33,219 nt of DNA from NCBI GenBank assembly GCA_902578305.1, contig CACHCK010000008.1, positions 1-33,219 on the forward strand, in the 5' to 3' direction. Made by a program: the position numbers and the translations under genes. Every line of letters begins with the position of its first letter. The stretch's first letter is position 1. The stretch comes from an uncultured Pelagibacteraceae bacterium. Its GTDB lineage: Bacteria; Pseudomonadota; Alphaproteobacteria; Pelagibacterales; AG-422-B15. The notes beneath the pieces were generated by a model, which searched no databases, had not been told where the DNA came from, and saw only the letters and a list, made by a program, of their open reading frames with translations. Shown piece after piece: positions 26,005 to 33,219 of this stretch.

Positions 26005-26021
26005 AAAATAGAATTTATCCA

Positions 26022-26420
26022 ATGTTTTTAACATTTTATAAAGAAGCAGTAGAGTGCGGTTTTCCCTCTCCAGCGAGAGATTTTACAGAGGGGACAATTG
26101 ACTTAAATGAGGAACTTATTCCACATCCAAATGCGACTTTCATAGTCCGAGCACGTGGTGACTCTATGATTGGTTCAGGTATTTATCCAGGAGATCTTCT
26201 CATTGTTGATCGGAGCATTAAGCCTCGAAATAACTCTATAATCATAGCAGTTTTAGATGGGGAACTGAGTGTTAAAATTTTAAAAATAGAAAATAAACAA
26301 GTTTGTTTGTCGTCATCTAACAAGAACTATATTGATGTTTTAGTCTCTGAGGAAATGGATTTTACCATATGGGGAGTATGCACAAACGTTGTTCATAGTT
26401 TAAGTCCAAAGAATAGATAA
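26022..26420 (+). CDS. umuD: UmuD, self-cleaving subunit of DNA polymerase V
   Basis: A 132-residue S24-family peptidase. The cleavage site Cys-Gly in VECGFPSPARDF is kept, the catalytic Ser (S48) is in RGDSMIGSG and the Lys (K85) in GELSVKIL. Cys-to-Ser (36) and Ser-to-Lys (37) distances equal those of E. coli UmuD. RecA-stimulated self-cleavage would give UmuD', which activates UmuC. I chose ATG 26022 because an open frame back to GTG 25953 runs through the promoter and LexA box. This leaves only 12 residues before the cut, against 24 in E. coli. If the GTG start is used, the product has 155 residues. It lies three bases before umuC. Confidence 0.9.
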   Translation: MFLTFYKEAVECGFPSPARDFTEGTIDLNEELIPHPNATFIVRARGDSMIGSGIYPGDLLIVDRSIKPRNNSIIIAVLDGELSVKILKIENKQVCLSSSNKNYIDVLVSEEMDFTIWGVCTNVVHSLSPKNR

Positions 26421-26423
26421 TTA

Positions 26424-27686
26424 ATGAGAGACAAAGTTTTTGCACTAATCGATTGCAATGCATTTTATGTTTCATGTGAACGTGTTTTTAATCCGAAACT
26501 TAACAGTAGACCAGTCGTAGCTCTATCAAATAATGATGGTTGCATAATATCACGTTCTAAAGAAGCAAAGGCTCTTGGAATAAAAATGGGTGTTCCACTT
26601 TTTAAGGTGAAAGATATTGTAGAAAAAGAAAAGGTGGTTGTATTTTCTTCAAACTACACGTTGTATGCGGATATGTCACGCCGGGTAATGAATATTATTT
26701 CTAGTTCTTCCCCTTATACAGAAATATATTCAATTGATGAAGCATTTGTAGAGTTGAGCAGTTTACCAATTGATTATGAGTCTTATGCCCATCAACTGAG
26801 ACAAACTATTTTACAGCATACAGGAATTCCAGTCAGCATAGGTATCGCCTCAACAAAAACCCTTGCAAAGGTTGCAAACCATAAGGCTAAAAAAGATGAT
26901 TCTTTGAACGGTGTATGTTCACTTGTGAATTATAATAATATTGACCAAATACTTGAACTAACTGAAGTGGGTGATGTATGGGGAGTAGGAAGACGTTTAT
27001 CAAAAAAATTAATTAATCATGGAATACATAATGCAAAACTACTAAAGAATTGCAGTGACTCATGGATAAGAAAAATGATGAGTGTCAATGGCTTGAAAAC
27101 AATTACAGAGTTAAGAGGGATTTCTTGTATTCCTCTTGAAGAATACTCAATGACAAGAAAAAGCTGCTGTACCACGAGATCATTTGGAAAACTTCTGACA
27201 AATTTAGAAGACATAGAACAAGCTGTTACAACTTTTGCACGAAGAGCTGCTGAACGTATACGCTCTGAAAGCCTTGCGGCGTCTTGTGTTTCGGTCTTTG
27301 TAAGAACTAATCCTTTTGATAAAAAGAGTGCTTATTATTCAAACGGGGCATCAAGAACGCTTTCTCATCCAACTCACGATAGCATAACAATTATTGAAAC
27401 AGCTTTATTACTTACAAAGAGAATTTTTAAAAATAACTACCAGTATAAAAAAGCAGGTGTGCTTCTTAGTGGTTTGTGTGATGAATCAGAAATTCAAGAG
27501 ACACTATTCGAAAAAAATTATAATCAAAATTCTGATCTTATGTCAGCAATCGATGCCATTAACTATCGTTACGGTCGGGACACACTTCAGATGGCATCAG
27601 AATGTAAAGTTGGCAATTGGAAACAAAAAAGAGAAAACTGTACAAGAAACTATACAACGCAGATTGATAGATTGCTCTTAGTTTAA
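26424..27686 (+). CDS. umuC: UmuC, Y-family translesion DNA polymerase (Pol V catalytic subunit)
   Basis: A 420-residue Y-family polymerase, close to the E. coli UmuC length. Metal-binding D10 is in ALIDCNAFYVSCE, and D105/E106 are in YSIDEAFVELS. VGDVWGVGRRLSKKL forms the helix-hairpin-helix region, and the C-terminal UmuC-specific domain shows CCTTRSFG and DTLQMASECK. It copies past lesions that stop the replicative polymerase at the cost of mutation. It is three bases after umuD under the same SOS box. Many alphaproteobacteria rely on ImuA-ImuB-DnaE2 instead, so a complete umuDC operon is worth noting. Its stop overlaps the convergent hydrolase gene by nine bases. Confidence 0.96.
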   Translation: MRDKVFALIDCNAFYVSCERVFNPKLNSRPVVALSNNDGCIISRSKEAKALGIKMGVPLFKVKDIVEKEKVVVFSSNYTLYADMSRRVMNIISSSSPYTEIYSIDEAFVELSSLPIDYESYAHQLRQTILQHTGIPVSIGIASTKTLAKVANHKAKKDDSLNGVCSLVNYNNIDQILELTEVGDVWGVGRRLSKKLINHGIHNAKLLKNCSDSWIRKMMSVNGLKTITELRGISCIPLEEYSMTRKSCCTTRSFGKLLTNLEDIEQAVTTFARRAAERIRSESLAASCVSVFVRTNPFDKKSAYYSNGASRTLSHPTHDSITIIETALLLTKRIFKNNYQYKKAGVLLSGLCDESEIQETLFEKNYNQNSDLMSAIDAINYRYGRDTLQMASECKVGNWKQKRENCTRNYTTQIDRLLLV

Positions 27687-28619
27687 ATTTTTATTAAGGA
27701 AGTCAGTAAAAATATTATTCAGTTCATCTACAATAAAACCACCACCACCGTGACCACCTGTAAAAATAAAACTTTCAGCTCTTGGAATTAAGCTTAAAAC
27801 CTGTTGAACAGTTTTCGGATCAATTTCATCATCATCACTTGCATAGGCTATATGAATAGGAATATCGGATTGTGAGAATTTTTCATAATCAGGAATAAAG
27901 TTTGTATTTGCAATATTTCGTATTGAAGAAAGCAGTGATTGTTCTGTTCCAGGTAGTGTAAGTTGAGCAATGTACCTGTCAATTAAATCTCTCTGTTCAG
28001 GATTATCTGTTACCCATTGTTCAGCTCTATTTTTTGAAAAAGGAATTCCAAAGACCCTTAAAACAAAATTTCCTAAGACTGGAGTTTTTAACGCACTAAG
28101 TATTTTACTGTTACTATTTACTAGAGGAACTTGTAAACCAATAGCAGATACTTGATTCGGATATTTGTTAGCGTAATTGATTGCAATAGGAGCTCCCATT
28201 GATGAACCATGTAAAATAGATTTCTTTATTTCTAAATAACCTAATAATTCGTTAAGTTGATCTAGATAAAATTCCATGTTGTATTCAGAAACAGGTCTGT
28301 CCGAGTAACCTCTTCCATACTGATCATAACAGATTACTCTATAGCCTTTTTGACTTAATCCATCGCAGAATCCAACATATCCTTCTGAAGGCAAGGTTGC
28401 GCCATGAATAATAATTATTGCAGGATCATTTTTATTTCCATAATCCTTATAGGCTGTTAGCCCTTTAGAAAGATTGACAAAATTATAGTCTGATTTCTCC
28501 TGATAAGATTTTAAATCCCCTTTTTCAAAGCTGCTAAATGCATAAATAACTGTGAGTACAACTATAATAAGTAGAAGTATAAAAAATGTGCTTGTAAATA
28601 TACTTTGGAAAATAGTCAT
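27678..28619 (-). CDS. Membrane-anchored alpha/beta hydrolase
   Basis: A 313-residue hydrolase with one N-terminal membrane helix (about 8-29) and the catalytic domain beyond it. IIIIHGATLPSEGY gives the oxyanion region, DQYGRGYSDRP is the classic loop after strand 4, and LHGSSMGAPIAI carries the nucleophile S140. The acid is likely in ASDDDEIDP and the histidine in FTGGHGGGGF near 291. Substrate unknown; lipase, esterase and haloperoxidase-like roles are all possible. A TTGATT-N16-TATAGT promoter lies nine bases before the ATG, and no Shine-Dalgarno site is present. The 3' end overlaps umuC. Confidence 0.85.
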   Translation of the reverse strand: MTIFQSIFTSTFFILLLIIVVLTVIYAFSSFEKGDLKSYQEKSDYNFVNLSKGLTAYKDYGNKNDPAIIIIHGATLPSEGYVGFCDGLSQKGYRVICYDQYGRGYSDRPVSEYNMEFYLDQLNELLGYLEIKKSILHGSSMGAPIAINYANKYPNQVSAIGLQVPLVNSNSKILSALKTPVLGNFVLRVFGIPFSKNRAEQWVTDNPEQRDLIDRYIAQLTLPGTEQSLLSSIRNIANTNFIPDYEKFSQSDIPIHIAYASDDDEIDPKTVQQVLSLIPRAESFIFTGGHGGGGFIVDELNNIFTDFLNKNLN

Positions 28620-28628
28620 TTTTTATCA

Positions 28629-28656
28629 ACTATAATAACTTAATTAATAAAATCAA
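28629..28656 (-). promoter_or_regulatory. Probable leaderless promoter of the alpha/beta hydrolase
   Basis: On the reverse strand, TTGATT (28651-28656), 16-bp spacer and TATAGT (28629-28634), then nine bases to the ATG ending at 28619. The layout copies that of the ahcY promoter (TTGATT-N16-TATATT-N9-ATG), leaving almost no leader. Confidence 0.5.
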
Positions 28657-28658
28657 AG

Positions 28659-28687
28659 TTGATCCGTATTGGCTGATTTGCTAGCAT
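28659..28687 (+). promoter_or_regulatory. Possible promoter of the Liv-type binding-protein gene
   Basis: TTGATC (28659-28664), 17-bp spacer and TAGCAT (28682-28687), each four of six to consensus. The start codon is 28 bases further on, leaving room for the GGGAG Shine-Dalgarno site at 28704-28708. Confidence 0.4.
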
Positions 28688-28703
28688 ATAGGTCAATTAA
28701 AAT

Positions 28704-28708
28704 GGGAG
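28704..28708 (+). promoter_or_regulatory. Strong Shine-Dalgarno site of the Liv-type binding-protein gene
   Basis: GGGAG seven bases before the ATG at 28716, the same motif and spacing as at amtB. Confidence 0.75.
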
Positions 28709-28715
28709 ATTATTA

Positions 28716-29930
28716 ATGAAAAAAACGATATTCAGTTTAATCGCAGGGGTGATGGTTTTAGGACTGTTCTATGGTTGTGACAGACAGTCAGATCAAGCAT
28801 CTACTGACGAAATAAAAATTGGAGTAATTCTTGGATTTACAGGTCCAATTGAGTCACTCACACCAACAATGGCCAGCTCAGCCGAACTCGCGATGAAAGA
28901 GGCAAGTGACTCTGGATTACTTTTAGGCGGAGCAACAGTAAGTTCTGTTCGTGCTGACTCAACATGTGTTGATGCTGGTGCGGCTACTTCAGCAGCCGAA
29001 AGACTAGTAACATCAGATAATGTTGCAGCAATAATGGGAGCGGATTGCTCCGGAGTTACAACTGCAATTGCAAATAATGTAGCAGTGCCTAATGGAGTAA
29101 CAATGATTTCTCCATCAGCTACTTCACCTGCATTAACGGACATTGATGATAAAGGTTACTTCTTTAGAACTGCGCCATCAGATGCAAGACAAGGGCAAGT
29201 ATTAGCTCAAGTAGTTATGGATAGAGGTATCAACGAAGTTGCTGTTACTTATACTAATAATGACTACGGTAAAGGACTGTCCGATAGTTTTGTAAATGCA
29301 TTTAAAGCAATGGGTGGATCTGTTACAACTGAAGTACCTCATGAAGATGGCAAAGGTGATTACTCAGCAGAAGTATCAACACTATCAGCTTCAGGCGCTT
29401 CAGAAGTTGCTGTTCTTGGTTACGTAGACCAAGGTGGTCGAGGAATCATTCAGAACTCAATGGAGACTGGAGCATTTTCAAGATTTATTCTTGCCGATGG
29501 AATGATAGGTGACAGTCTGATTGAAAATGTAGATGGTGATTTAACGGGAACATTTGGAACTTTACCAGGATCTGAATCAGAAGGAGCAAACATGTTTAAA
29601 TCAATTGCATCTTCAAACGGTATCCCAGGTGATGGACCATTCGAACCAGAGTCTTATGATGCAGCTGCTTTAATATTGCTTGCAATACAAGCAGGTAATT
29701 CTGCGGACAGATCTTCAATCGCTCAAAATGTAATGGGAGTTGCAAACGCTCCTGGAACAGAAATTTTTCCAGGTGAATTAGGCAAAGCATTGCAAATTTT
29801 AAAAGATGGAGGCCAAGTTAACTATCAAGGCGCAACAAATGTTGAGTTCTCTGATGTCGGCGAAGCTTCTGGTTCTTATAAAGAGCTTGAAATAGGTAAC
29901 GGTAAATTTAATACAGTTACAGTTCGTTAA
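28716..29930 (+). CDS. Liv-type ABC transporter substrate-binding lipoprotein
   Basis: A 404-residue binding protein of the branched-chain amino acid / amide class. The lipobox LFYGC gives lipidation at C21, so it is tethered in the periplasm. Domain features are IGVILGFTGPIESL at the mature N-terminus, MGADCSGVTTAIA and ISPSATSPALTD around the ligand, YTNNDYGKGLSDSF in the hinge region, and FEPESYDAAALILLA near the C-terminus, all typical of LivJ-like type I binding proteins. The ligand could be branched-chain amino acids, urea, amides or other small organics. It most likely feeds the LivM-LivH-LivF-LivG transporter encoded convergently next door. It has its own promoter, strong Shine-Dalgarno site and terminator, consistent with the high expression binding proteins need. 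Confidence 0.9.
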   Translation: MKKTIFSLIAGVMVLGLFYGCDRQSDQASTDEIKIGVILGFTGPIESLTPTMASSAELAMKEASDSGLLLGGATVSSVRADSTCVDAGAATSAAERLVTSDNVAAIMGADCSGVTTAIANNVAVPNGVTMISPSATSPALTDIDDKGYFFRTAPSDARQGQVLAQVVMDRGINEVAVTYTNNDYGKGLSDSFVNAFKAMGGSVTTEVPHEDGKGDYSAEVSTLSASGASEVAVLGYVDQGGRGIIQNSMETGAFSRFILADGMIGDSLIENVDGDLTGTFGTLPGSESEGANMFKSIASSNGIPGDGPFEPESYDAAALILLAIQAGNSADRSSIAQNVMGVANAPGTEIFPGELGKALQILKDGGQVNYQGATNVEFSDVGEASGSYKELEIGNGKFNTVTVR

Positions 29931-29949
29931 GATCTTAACATTTTAATTA

Positions 29950-29980
29950 ATAGGGGCCGATTTTGGCCCCTATTTTTTTT
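29950..29980 (+). terminator. Intrinsic terminator of the binding-protein gene, overlapping the livM stop
   Basis: ATAGGGGCC (29950-29958) pairs with GGCCCCTAT (29965-29973) around a six-base loop, followed by T to 29980. The right arm and T run contain the TAG stop and last lysine codons of the convergent livM. The same hairpin may halt liv transcripts from the other side, though the T run there is weak. Confidence 0.85.
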
Positions 29981-31340
29981 GGATTTTCTCAGGTATCACA
30001 CCTTTTGGCATAAACCTCAGCGCCAATAAAAGTAATAACCCCATTATAAATAATCTAAGATGTGCGGCACTTCCAAGTAGATGCATTCTAAGAGGATTAT
30101 CGTATTCAAGCCCTCCAGCTAACATGTTCATAAAACCAATGGACAATGGTTCCGCTTCAATCCAAATAAACCAAATAAAAAATCCACCAAAAATTGATCC
30201 CAAGTTATTACCTGATCCTCCAATGATAACCATTAACCAAATAATAAATGTAAATCTTAATGGACGATAAGACCCTGGTGTAAATTGGCCATCTAAGGTA
30301 GTGAGCATCGCTCCCGCTATACCAATTATTGCTGAGCCAATTATAAAAATTTGTAAATGTTGTGCAAAAATATTCTTACCCATTGCACTAGCTGCTTCTT
30401 CATTATCTCTTATGGCTCTTAACATTCTTCCCCATGGTGAGTTTAAAGCAAGCTGACTTAGATAGAAGATTAACAAAAGAACAGAAAAAAATAATCCTGC
30501 ATAACAGAGTTTTACGAATATTCCTGAACTATCAATAACAAGATCGTTAAGCAAATCTTGTCTTGATGAAAGAGATTGCATAGCTTCTAGTTTTGAAAAG
30601 TTTATTATCTCAACTAGATTAAGGAACCATTCAGATTGCTGAAGTTCGATTTCATATGGAACAGGTCTATCTAAACCTGAAACATTTTTAACTCCTCGAG
30701 ATAACCAATCTTCATGTTTAACTACTGCAATGACAATCTCTGAAATCCCAAGAGTTGCGATAGCTAAATAGTCTGACCGTAATCGGAGAGTAATTTTTCC
30801 TATTACCCATGCAACAAGTCCGGCGACTACTGCAGCAATCAGCCAAGAGAAAATAATTGGTAATCCCAAACCTCCAAGAAAACCTGTTTTAGCAGGATTA
30901 ATCGACTCGATAATATCTATTGAAGGTCCATAAAAATTATTAATACCAATTAAACCAAAAACAATTATTAAGATTATAAGAGTGTTTCTTATTTGCTTAT
31001 TTTCAATATTTCTGAATACAAACAAGAGCGCAGTGATTGATAATACAAATATTATTGCACTAATGACAATTCCGACACCCGCTTTATCCCATGCTTCATA
31101 AATTGGATCGTGTGAAACTAATACCGCTGTCAAACCTCCAAGTGCAGTAAAACCCATTACACCTGCATTAAACAAACCCCCGTATCCCCATTGCAAATTG
31201 ACTCCTATCGCCATGATTGAAGAAATTATACAAAGATTAATAACACTAAGAGACACAGACCATGACTGAGTAAAGCCCACAATTGCAAGCAAAATCCCCA
31301 TTATGGTGAAAGCAATTGGAGCTCTTAATTCATCGTTCAT
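29970..31340 (-). CDS. livM: LivM-like branched-chain amino acid ABC transporter permease
   Basis: A 456-residue permease with ten or more membrane helices. LQWGYGGLFNAGVMGFTALGG is the conserved N-terminal block, RSDYLAIATLGISEIV and NSPWGRMLRAIRDNEEAASAMG the cytoplasmic coupling region that meets the ATPases, and IWLMVIIGGSGNNLGSIFGG the late family motif. It is longer than E. coli LivM (about 425), with a predicted soluble insert (about 205-275, containing SGLDRPVPYE) before the coupling region, as seen in many alphaproteobacterial members. The start overlaps livH (ATGA) with an AGAGG nine bases upstream. The TAG stop lies inside the terminator hairpin of the convergent binding-protein gene. 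Confidence 0.9.
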   Translation of the reverse strand: MNDELRAPIAFTIMGILLAIVGFTQSWSVSLSVINLCIISSIMAIGVNLQWGYGGLFNAGVMGFTALGGLTAVLVSHDPIYEAWDKAGVGIVISAIIFVLSITALLFVFRNIENKQIRNTLIILIIVFGLIGINNFYGPSIDIIESINPAKTGFLGGLGLPIIFSWLIAAVVAGLVAWVIGKITLRLRSDYLAIATLGISEIVIAVVKHEDWLSRGVKNVSGLDRPVPYEIELQQSEWFLNLVEIINFSKLEAMQSLSSRQDLLNDLVIDSSGIFVKLCYAGLFFSVLLLIFYLSQLALNSPWGRMLRAIRDNEEAASAMGKNIFAQHLQIFIIGSAIIGIAGAMLTTLDGQFTPGSYRPLRFTFIIWLMVIIGGSGNNLGSIFGGFFIWFIWIEAEPLSIGFMNMLAGGLEYDNPLRMHLLGSAAHLRLFIMGLLLLLALRFMPKGVIPEKIQKK

Positions 31341-32356
31341 ATTATTTTACCTCTTACAATTCCTGTCGGTCTGACGATCAGCACAATCACTAAAATAATG
31401 AAAGAAATGGCAAACTTATAATCTGTTGAGAGAACTTGCATCAACCCTGAAGGTTCCAAACTTTCTGGAAGAAGATACACAAAGAATTTCTTGTAAGCAT
31501 AGGTTAATGTAATTTCAGAAAACGCAATAACATAGCCCCCAATTACTGCCCCTATTGGTGATCCGATTCCACCTACAATTGCAGCTGCAAACATCGGTAA
31601 TAGTAAATTAAAATATGTAAATGGTTTAAAGCTCTTATCTAGCCCATAGAGAACCCCAGCAGTAGTAATCAAGATTGAAGATATAATCCAAGTAACAATC
31701 ACTATTTTTTCAGGATTAATTCCTGATAATAGTGCTAGGTCTTCATTATTTGAGTACGCTCTCATTGATTTGCCCAGTTTAGTCCTCTGTAAGAAATAGA
31801 ATAAGCTTATCATTGCAACAAGAGCTACAATGACCGTGATTAATTGAGTTGATTTGATTGTTAATCCTTCTTCTAATCCAAAGTAATTTTTAAAATCCAG
31901 TGCATGTACTATATACTTTTCGCCATCAAAAAACTTTCTATCATTTGGTCCTATAATAAATCTGACTACTGCCTGTAGAATAAACATAACTCCTACGGAA
32001 ACGATCATTAGCACTATAGGTTGACTTTTTTGTTTACGATAAAAACTGTAAACTGATCGATCAATTAAAAGACAAAACAAAGCTGTTACTAAAATAGCCA
32101 GAGGCAGAGCCAGTAACGCAGTAGGAAGAATTCCAGCATTTATTCCTGCGCTCTGAAATAACCATGTAAATAAAATTGTTGCCATCGTTCCAAATGACAT
32201 CCAATCAGCTTGAGCAAAATTTGAAAATCTTAATACACCATAAATAATTGTTAAACTTAATGTAGCTAATGCCAGTTGACTTCCATATGACAAAGCTGGG
32301 ACAATTACAAAATTTGCCAACAGGACCATTGCATTAATAAATTCAAAATTTTCCAA
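31337..32356 (-). CDS. livH: LivH-like branched-chain amino acid ABC transporter permease
   Basis: A 339-residue permease with eight or so helices. LATLSLTIIYGVLRFSNFAQAD is the diagnostic N-terminal block of LivH-type subunits, GKSMRAYSNNEDLALLSGIN the cytoplasmic coupling loop, and FAAAIVGGIGSPIGAVIGGY the late conserved motif. The start is TTG at 32356, supported by a strong GGGAGG five bases upstream (32362-32367) that is formed by the last glycine codons of livF. The first ATG, ten codons later, has no such site. It heterodimerises with LivM and is powered by LivF and LivG. Confidence 0.92.
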   Translation of the reverse strand: MENFEFINAMVLLANFVIVPALSYGSQLALATLSLTIIYGVLRFSNFAQADWMSFGTMATILFTWLFQSAGINAGILPTALLALPLAILVTALFCLLIDRSVYSFYRKQKSQPIVLMIVSVGVMFILQAVVRFIIGPNDRKFFDGEKYIVHALDFKNYFGLEEGLTIKSTQLITVIVALVAMISLFYFLQRTKLGKSMRAYSNNEDLALLSGINPEKIVIVTWIISSILITTAGVLYGLDKSFKPFTYFNLLLPMFAAAIVGGIGSPIGAVIGGYVIAFSEITLTYAYKKFFVYLLPESLEPSGLMQVLSTDYKFAISFIILVIVLIVRPTGIVRGKII

Positions 32357-32357
32357 C

Positions 32358-33065
32358 TTACCCTCCCAAAAAACTCTTTCTTACTTCTTGATTATTTAAT
32401 AGCGCTTGTCCTTCGCCACTAAATTTGTTCTCTCCTCCGACCAGAACATAACCAAAATCTGCAATATTTAATGCTTGTTTGGCATTTTGCTCGACGATCA
32501 CAATTGCAACTCCTGAGTTCTTAATAGTTATAATTCTCTCAAAAATTTCCTTCATAACTATTGGTGAAACTCCCGCTGTTGGCTCATCGAGCATGAGAAC
32601 CTTAGGTCTTGTCATTAATGCTCGACTAACTGCAACTTGTTGTCTTTGCCCACCAGATAATTCACCTGCAAGCTGATTTCTCTTATCTTTCATAGCCGGG
32701 AATAAGTTATAAATTTCCTCAATTGTTTCCTTAACATTATCTTCTCTAAGAAAAGCACCCATTTCTAAATTTTCTTCAACTGTAAGCTCGCTAAAAATGT
32801 TCATTGTCTGTGGTACAAAAGCAATACCAGCCGCAACTCGATCTTGAGGTGTTAATTTTGAAATATCTGAGCCATCTAATATCAAACTACCTTCTTTTAG
32901 AGAAATCATGCCAAGCATTGCTTTCATGGCAGTTGACTTACCTGCACCATTTGGACCTACGATTACAACTATTTGATTTCTATCTACTTCAATATCACAA
33001 CCATGAATAATGTCTTCACCACCGTATCCACCTGTCATATTTGTGCCACTTAAGAACTTAGTCAT
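32358..33065 (-). CDS. livF: LivF-like ABC transporter ATP-binding protein
   Basis: A 235-residue ATPase. Walker A GPNGAGKST is at residues 37-45, the Q-loop in FVPQTMNIFSELTV, the signature ELSGGQRQQV at about 135-144, Walker B VLMLDEPT with D160 and E161, and the switch region IVEQNAK, where the usual histidine is glutamine/asparagine as in LivF proteins. MTGGYGGEDIIHG at the start is the family's typical first strand. It pairs with LivG on the two permeases. The ATG overlaps the livG stop (ATGA), and one base separates its own stop from the livH start. Confidence 0.94.
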   Translation of the reverse strand: MTKFLSGTNMTGGYGGEDIIHGCDIEVDRNQIVVIVGPNGAGKSTAMKAMLGMISLKEGSLILDGSDISKLTPQDRVAAGIAFVPQTMNIFSELTVEENLEMGAFLREDNVKETIEEIYNLFPAMKDKRNQLAGELSGGQRQQVAVSRALMTRPKVLMLDEPTAGVSPIVMKEIFERIITIKNSGVAIVIVEQNAKQALNIADFGYVLVGGENKFSGEGQALLNNQEVRKSFLGG

Positions 33066-33219
33066 TGATTATCATCTCTACCCAAATAGGCTTCTATTAC
33101 TTTTTCATTTTTTTTTATTTCTTCAATATTACCTTCTACGAGAACAGACCCTTCAGTCATTACAATTACCTTATCGCAGAGTTGACTTAAAAAATTCATA
33201 TCATGCTCAATCATAAAAA
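33062..33219 (-). CDS. livG: LivG-like ABC transporter ATP-binding protein, C-terminal end (cut by window edge)
   Basis: The reverse strand is open from the window edge to a TGA at 33062 that overlaps the livF ATG. The visible 51 residues begin MIEHDMNFLSQLCD, then VIVMTEGSVLVEG and end with YLGRDDNQ. IEHDM with its switch histidine, the GxVLxEG turn and the YLG ending are the classic C-terminus of LivG. The Walker motifs lie outside the window. This completes the ATPase pair for the transporter. Confidence 0.9.
   Translation of the reverse strand, partial: FMIEHDMNFLSQLCDKVIVMTEGSVLVEGNIEEIKKNEKVIEAYLGRDDNQ

Noticed and set aside
25953-26021. GTG start giving a 155-residue UmuD
   Set aside because: The stretch holds the promoter and LexA box. 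I kept it as a stated alternative because the ATG product has a shorter arm than E. coli UmuD.
1-33219. tRNA or rRNA genes, CRISPR arrays, insertion sequences, phage or plasmid genes
   Set aside because: I found no cloverleaf with a TTCRA loop, no regular repeat-spacer array, no transposase or integrase motif, and no terminal inverted repeats in reading both strands.

Overview
The window is a strongly AT-rich stretch of bacterial chromosome with very tight gene packing and no mobile element, CRISPR array, tRNA or rRNA that I can see. Gene content points to a streamlined marine alphaproteobacterium. The pckA | chvI-chvG divergent pair, ahcY, and the tsaE-amgK-murU run are typical alphaproteobacterial neighbourhoods. 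A GAAC-N7-GAAC operator, the alphaproteobacterial LexA box, precedes umuDC. Low GC, many overlapping genes and an emphasis on nutrient uptake (ammonium transporter, Liv-type ABC importer, alkyl-sulfatase-like lipoprotein) suggest an open-ocean lineage such as the SAR11/HIMB59/AEGEAN-169 kind. I cannot resolve the lineage from sequence alone.

Layout. 1-1493: the tail of an RND/MMPL exporter converges on an orphan ABC ATPase. 1556-6599: one tight forward run holds a small zinc-finger protein, DNA polymerase I, a nucleotidyltransferase-cupin fusion and a spinster-like MFS transporter. 6596-10560: pckA is divergent from the ChvI/ChvG two-component system. 10612-15581: a forward run of ahcY, tsaE, amgK, murU, a DsbA-like oxidoreductase, hspQ and yciB. 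15578-18667: an EamA exporter (reverse), then an alkyl-sulfatase-like MBL lipoprotein and a DUF3429 membrane protein. 18664-23464: a HupE/UreJ-like membrane protein and a PpiC/SurA-like isomerase (reverse), divergent from a large DUF3604 PHP-like protein followed by a 54-residue membrane protein. 23616-28619: amtB with a strong terminator, a dienelactone-hydrolase-like protein, SOS-controlled umuDC and an alpha/beta hydrolase. 28716-33219: a Liv-type substrate-binding lipoprotein converges on livM-livH-livF-livG (reverse; livG is cut by the window edge).

How the genes work together. ChvI/ChvG and PckA link envelope or acid sensing to gluconeogenesis. AhcY recycles S-adenosylhomocysteine. AmgK and MurU rebuild UDP-MurNAc from recycled cell wall. 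UmuDC is damage-inducible translesion synthesis. The liv genes and amtB scavenge nitrogen compounds.

Two architectural patterns stand out. Four of six convergent gene pairs end on the same interlocked TTAA, so that both stop codons share three bases. Most genes lack a Shine-Dalgarno site, and several have a -10-like hexamer only 6-9 nt before the start codon, which suggests leaderless mRNAs. Clear Shine-Dalgarno sites occur only on nutrient-transport genes, and the only two clear intrinsic terminators follow two of those genes. The best candidate for an undescribed functional unit is the divergent DUF3604 / isomerase / HupE-like cluster at 18664-23464.
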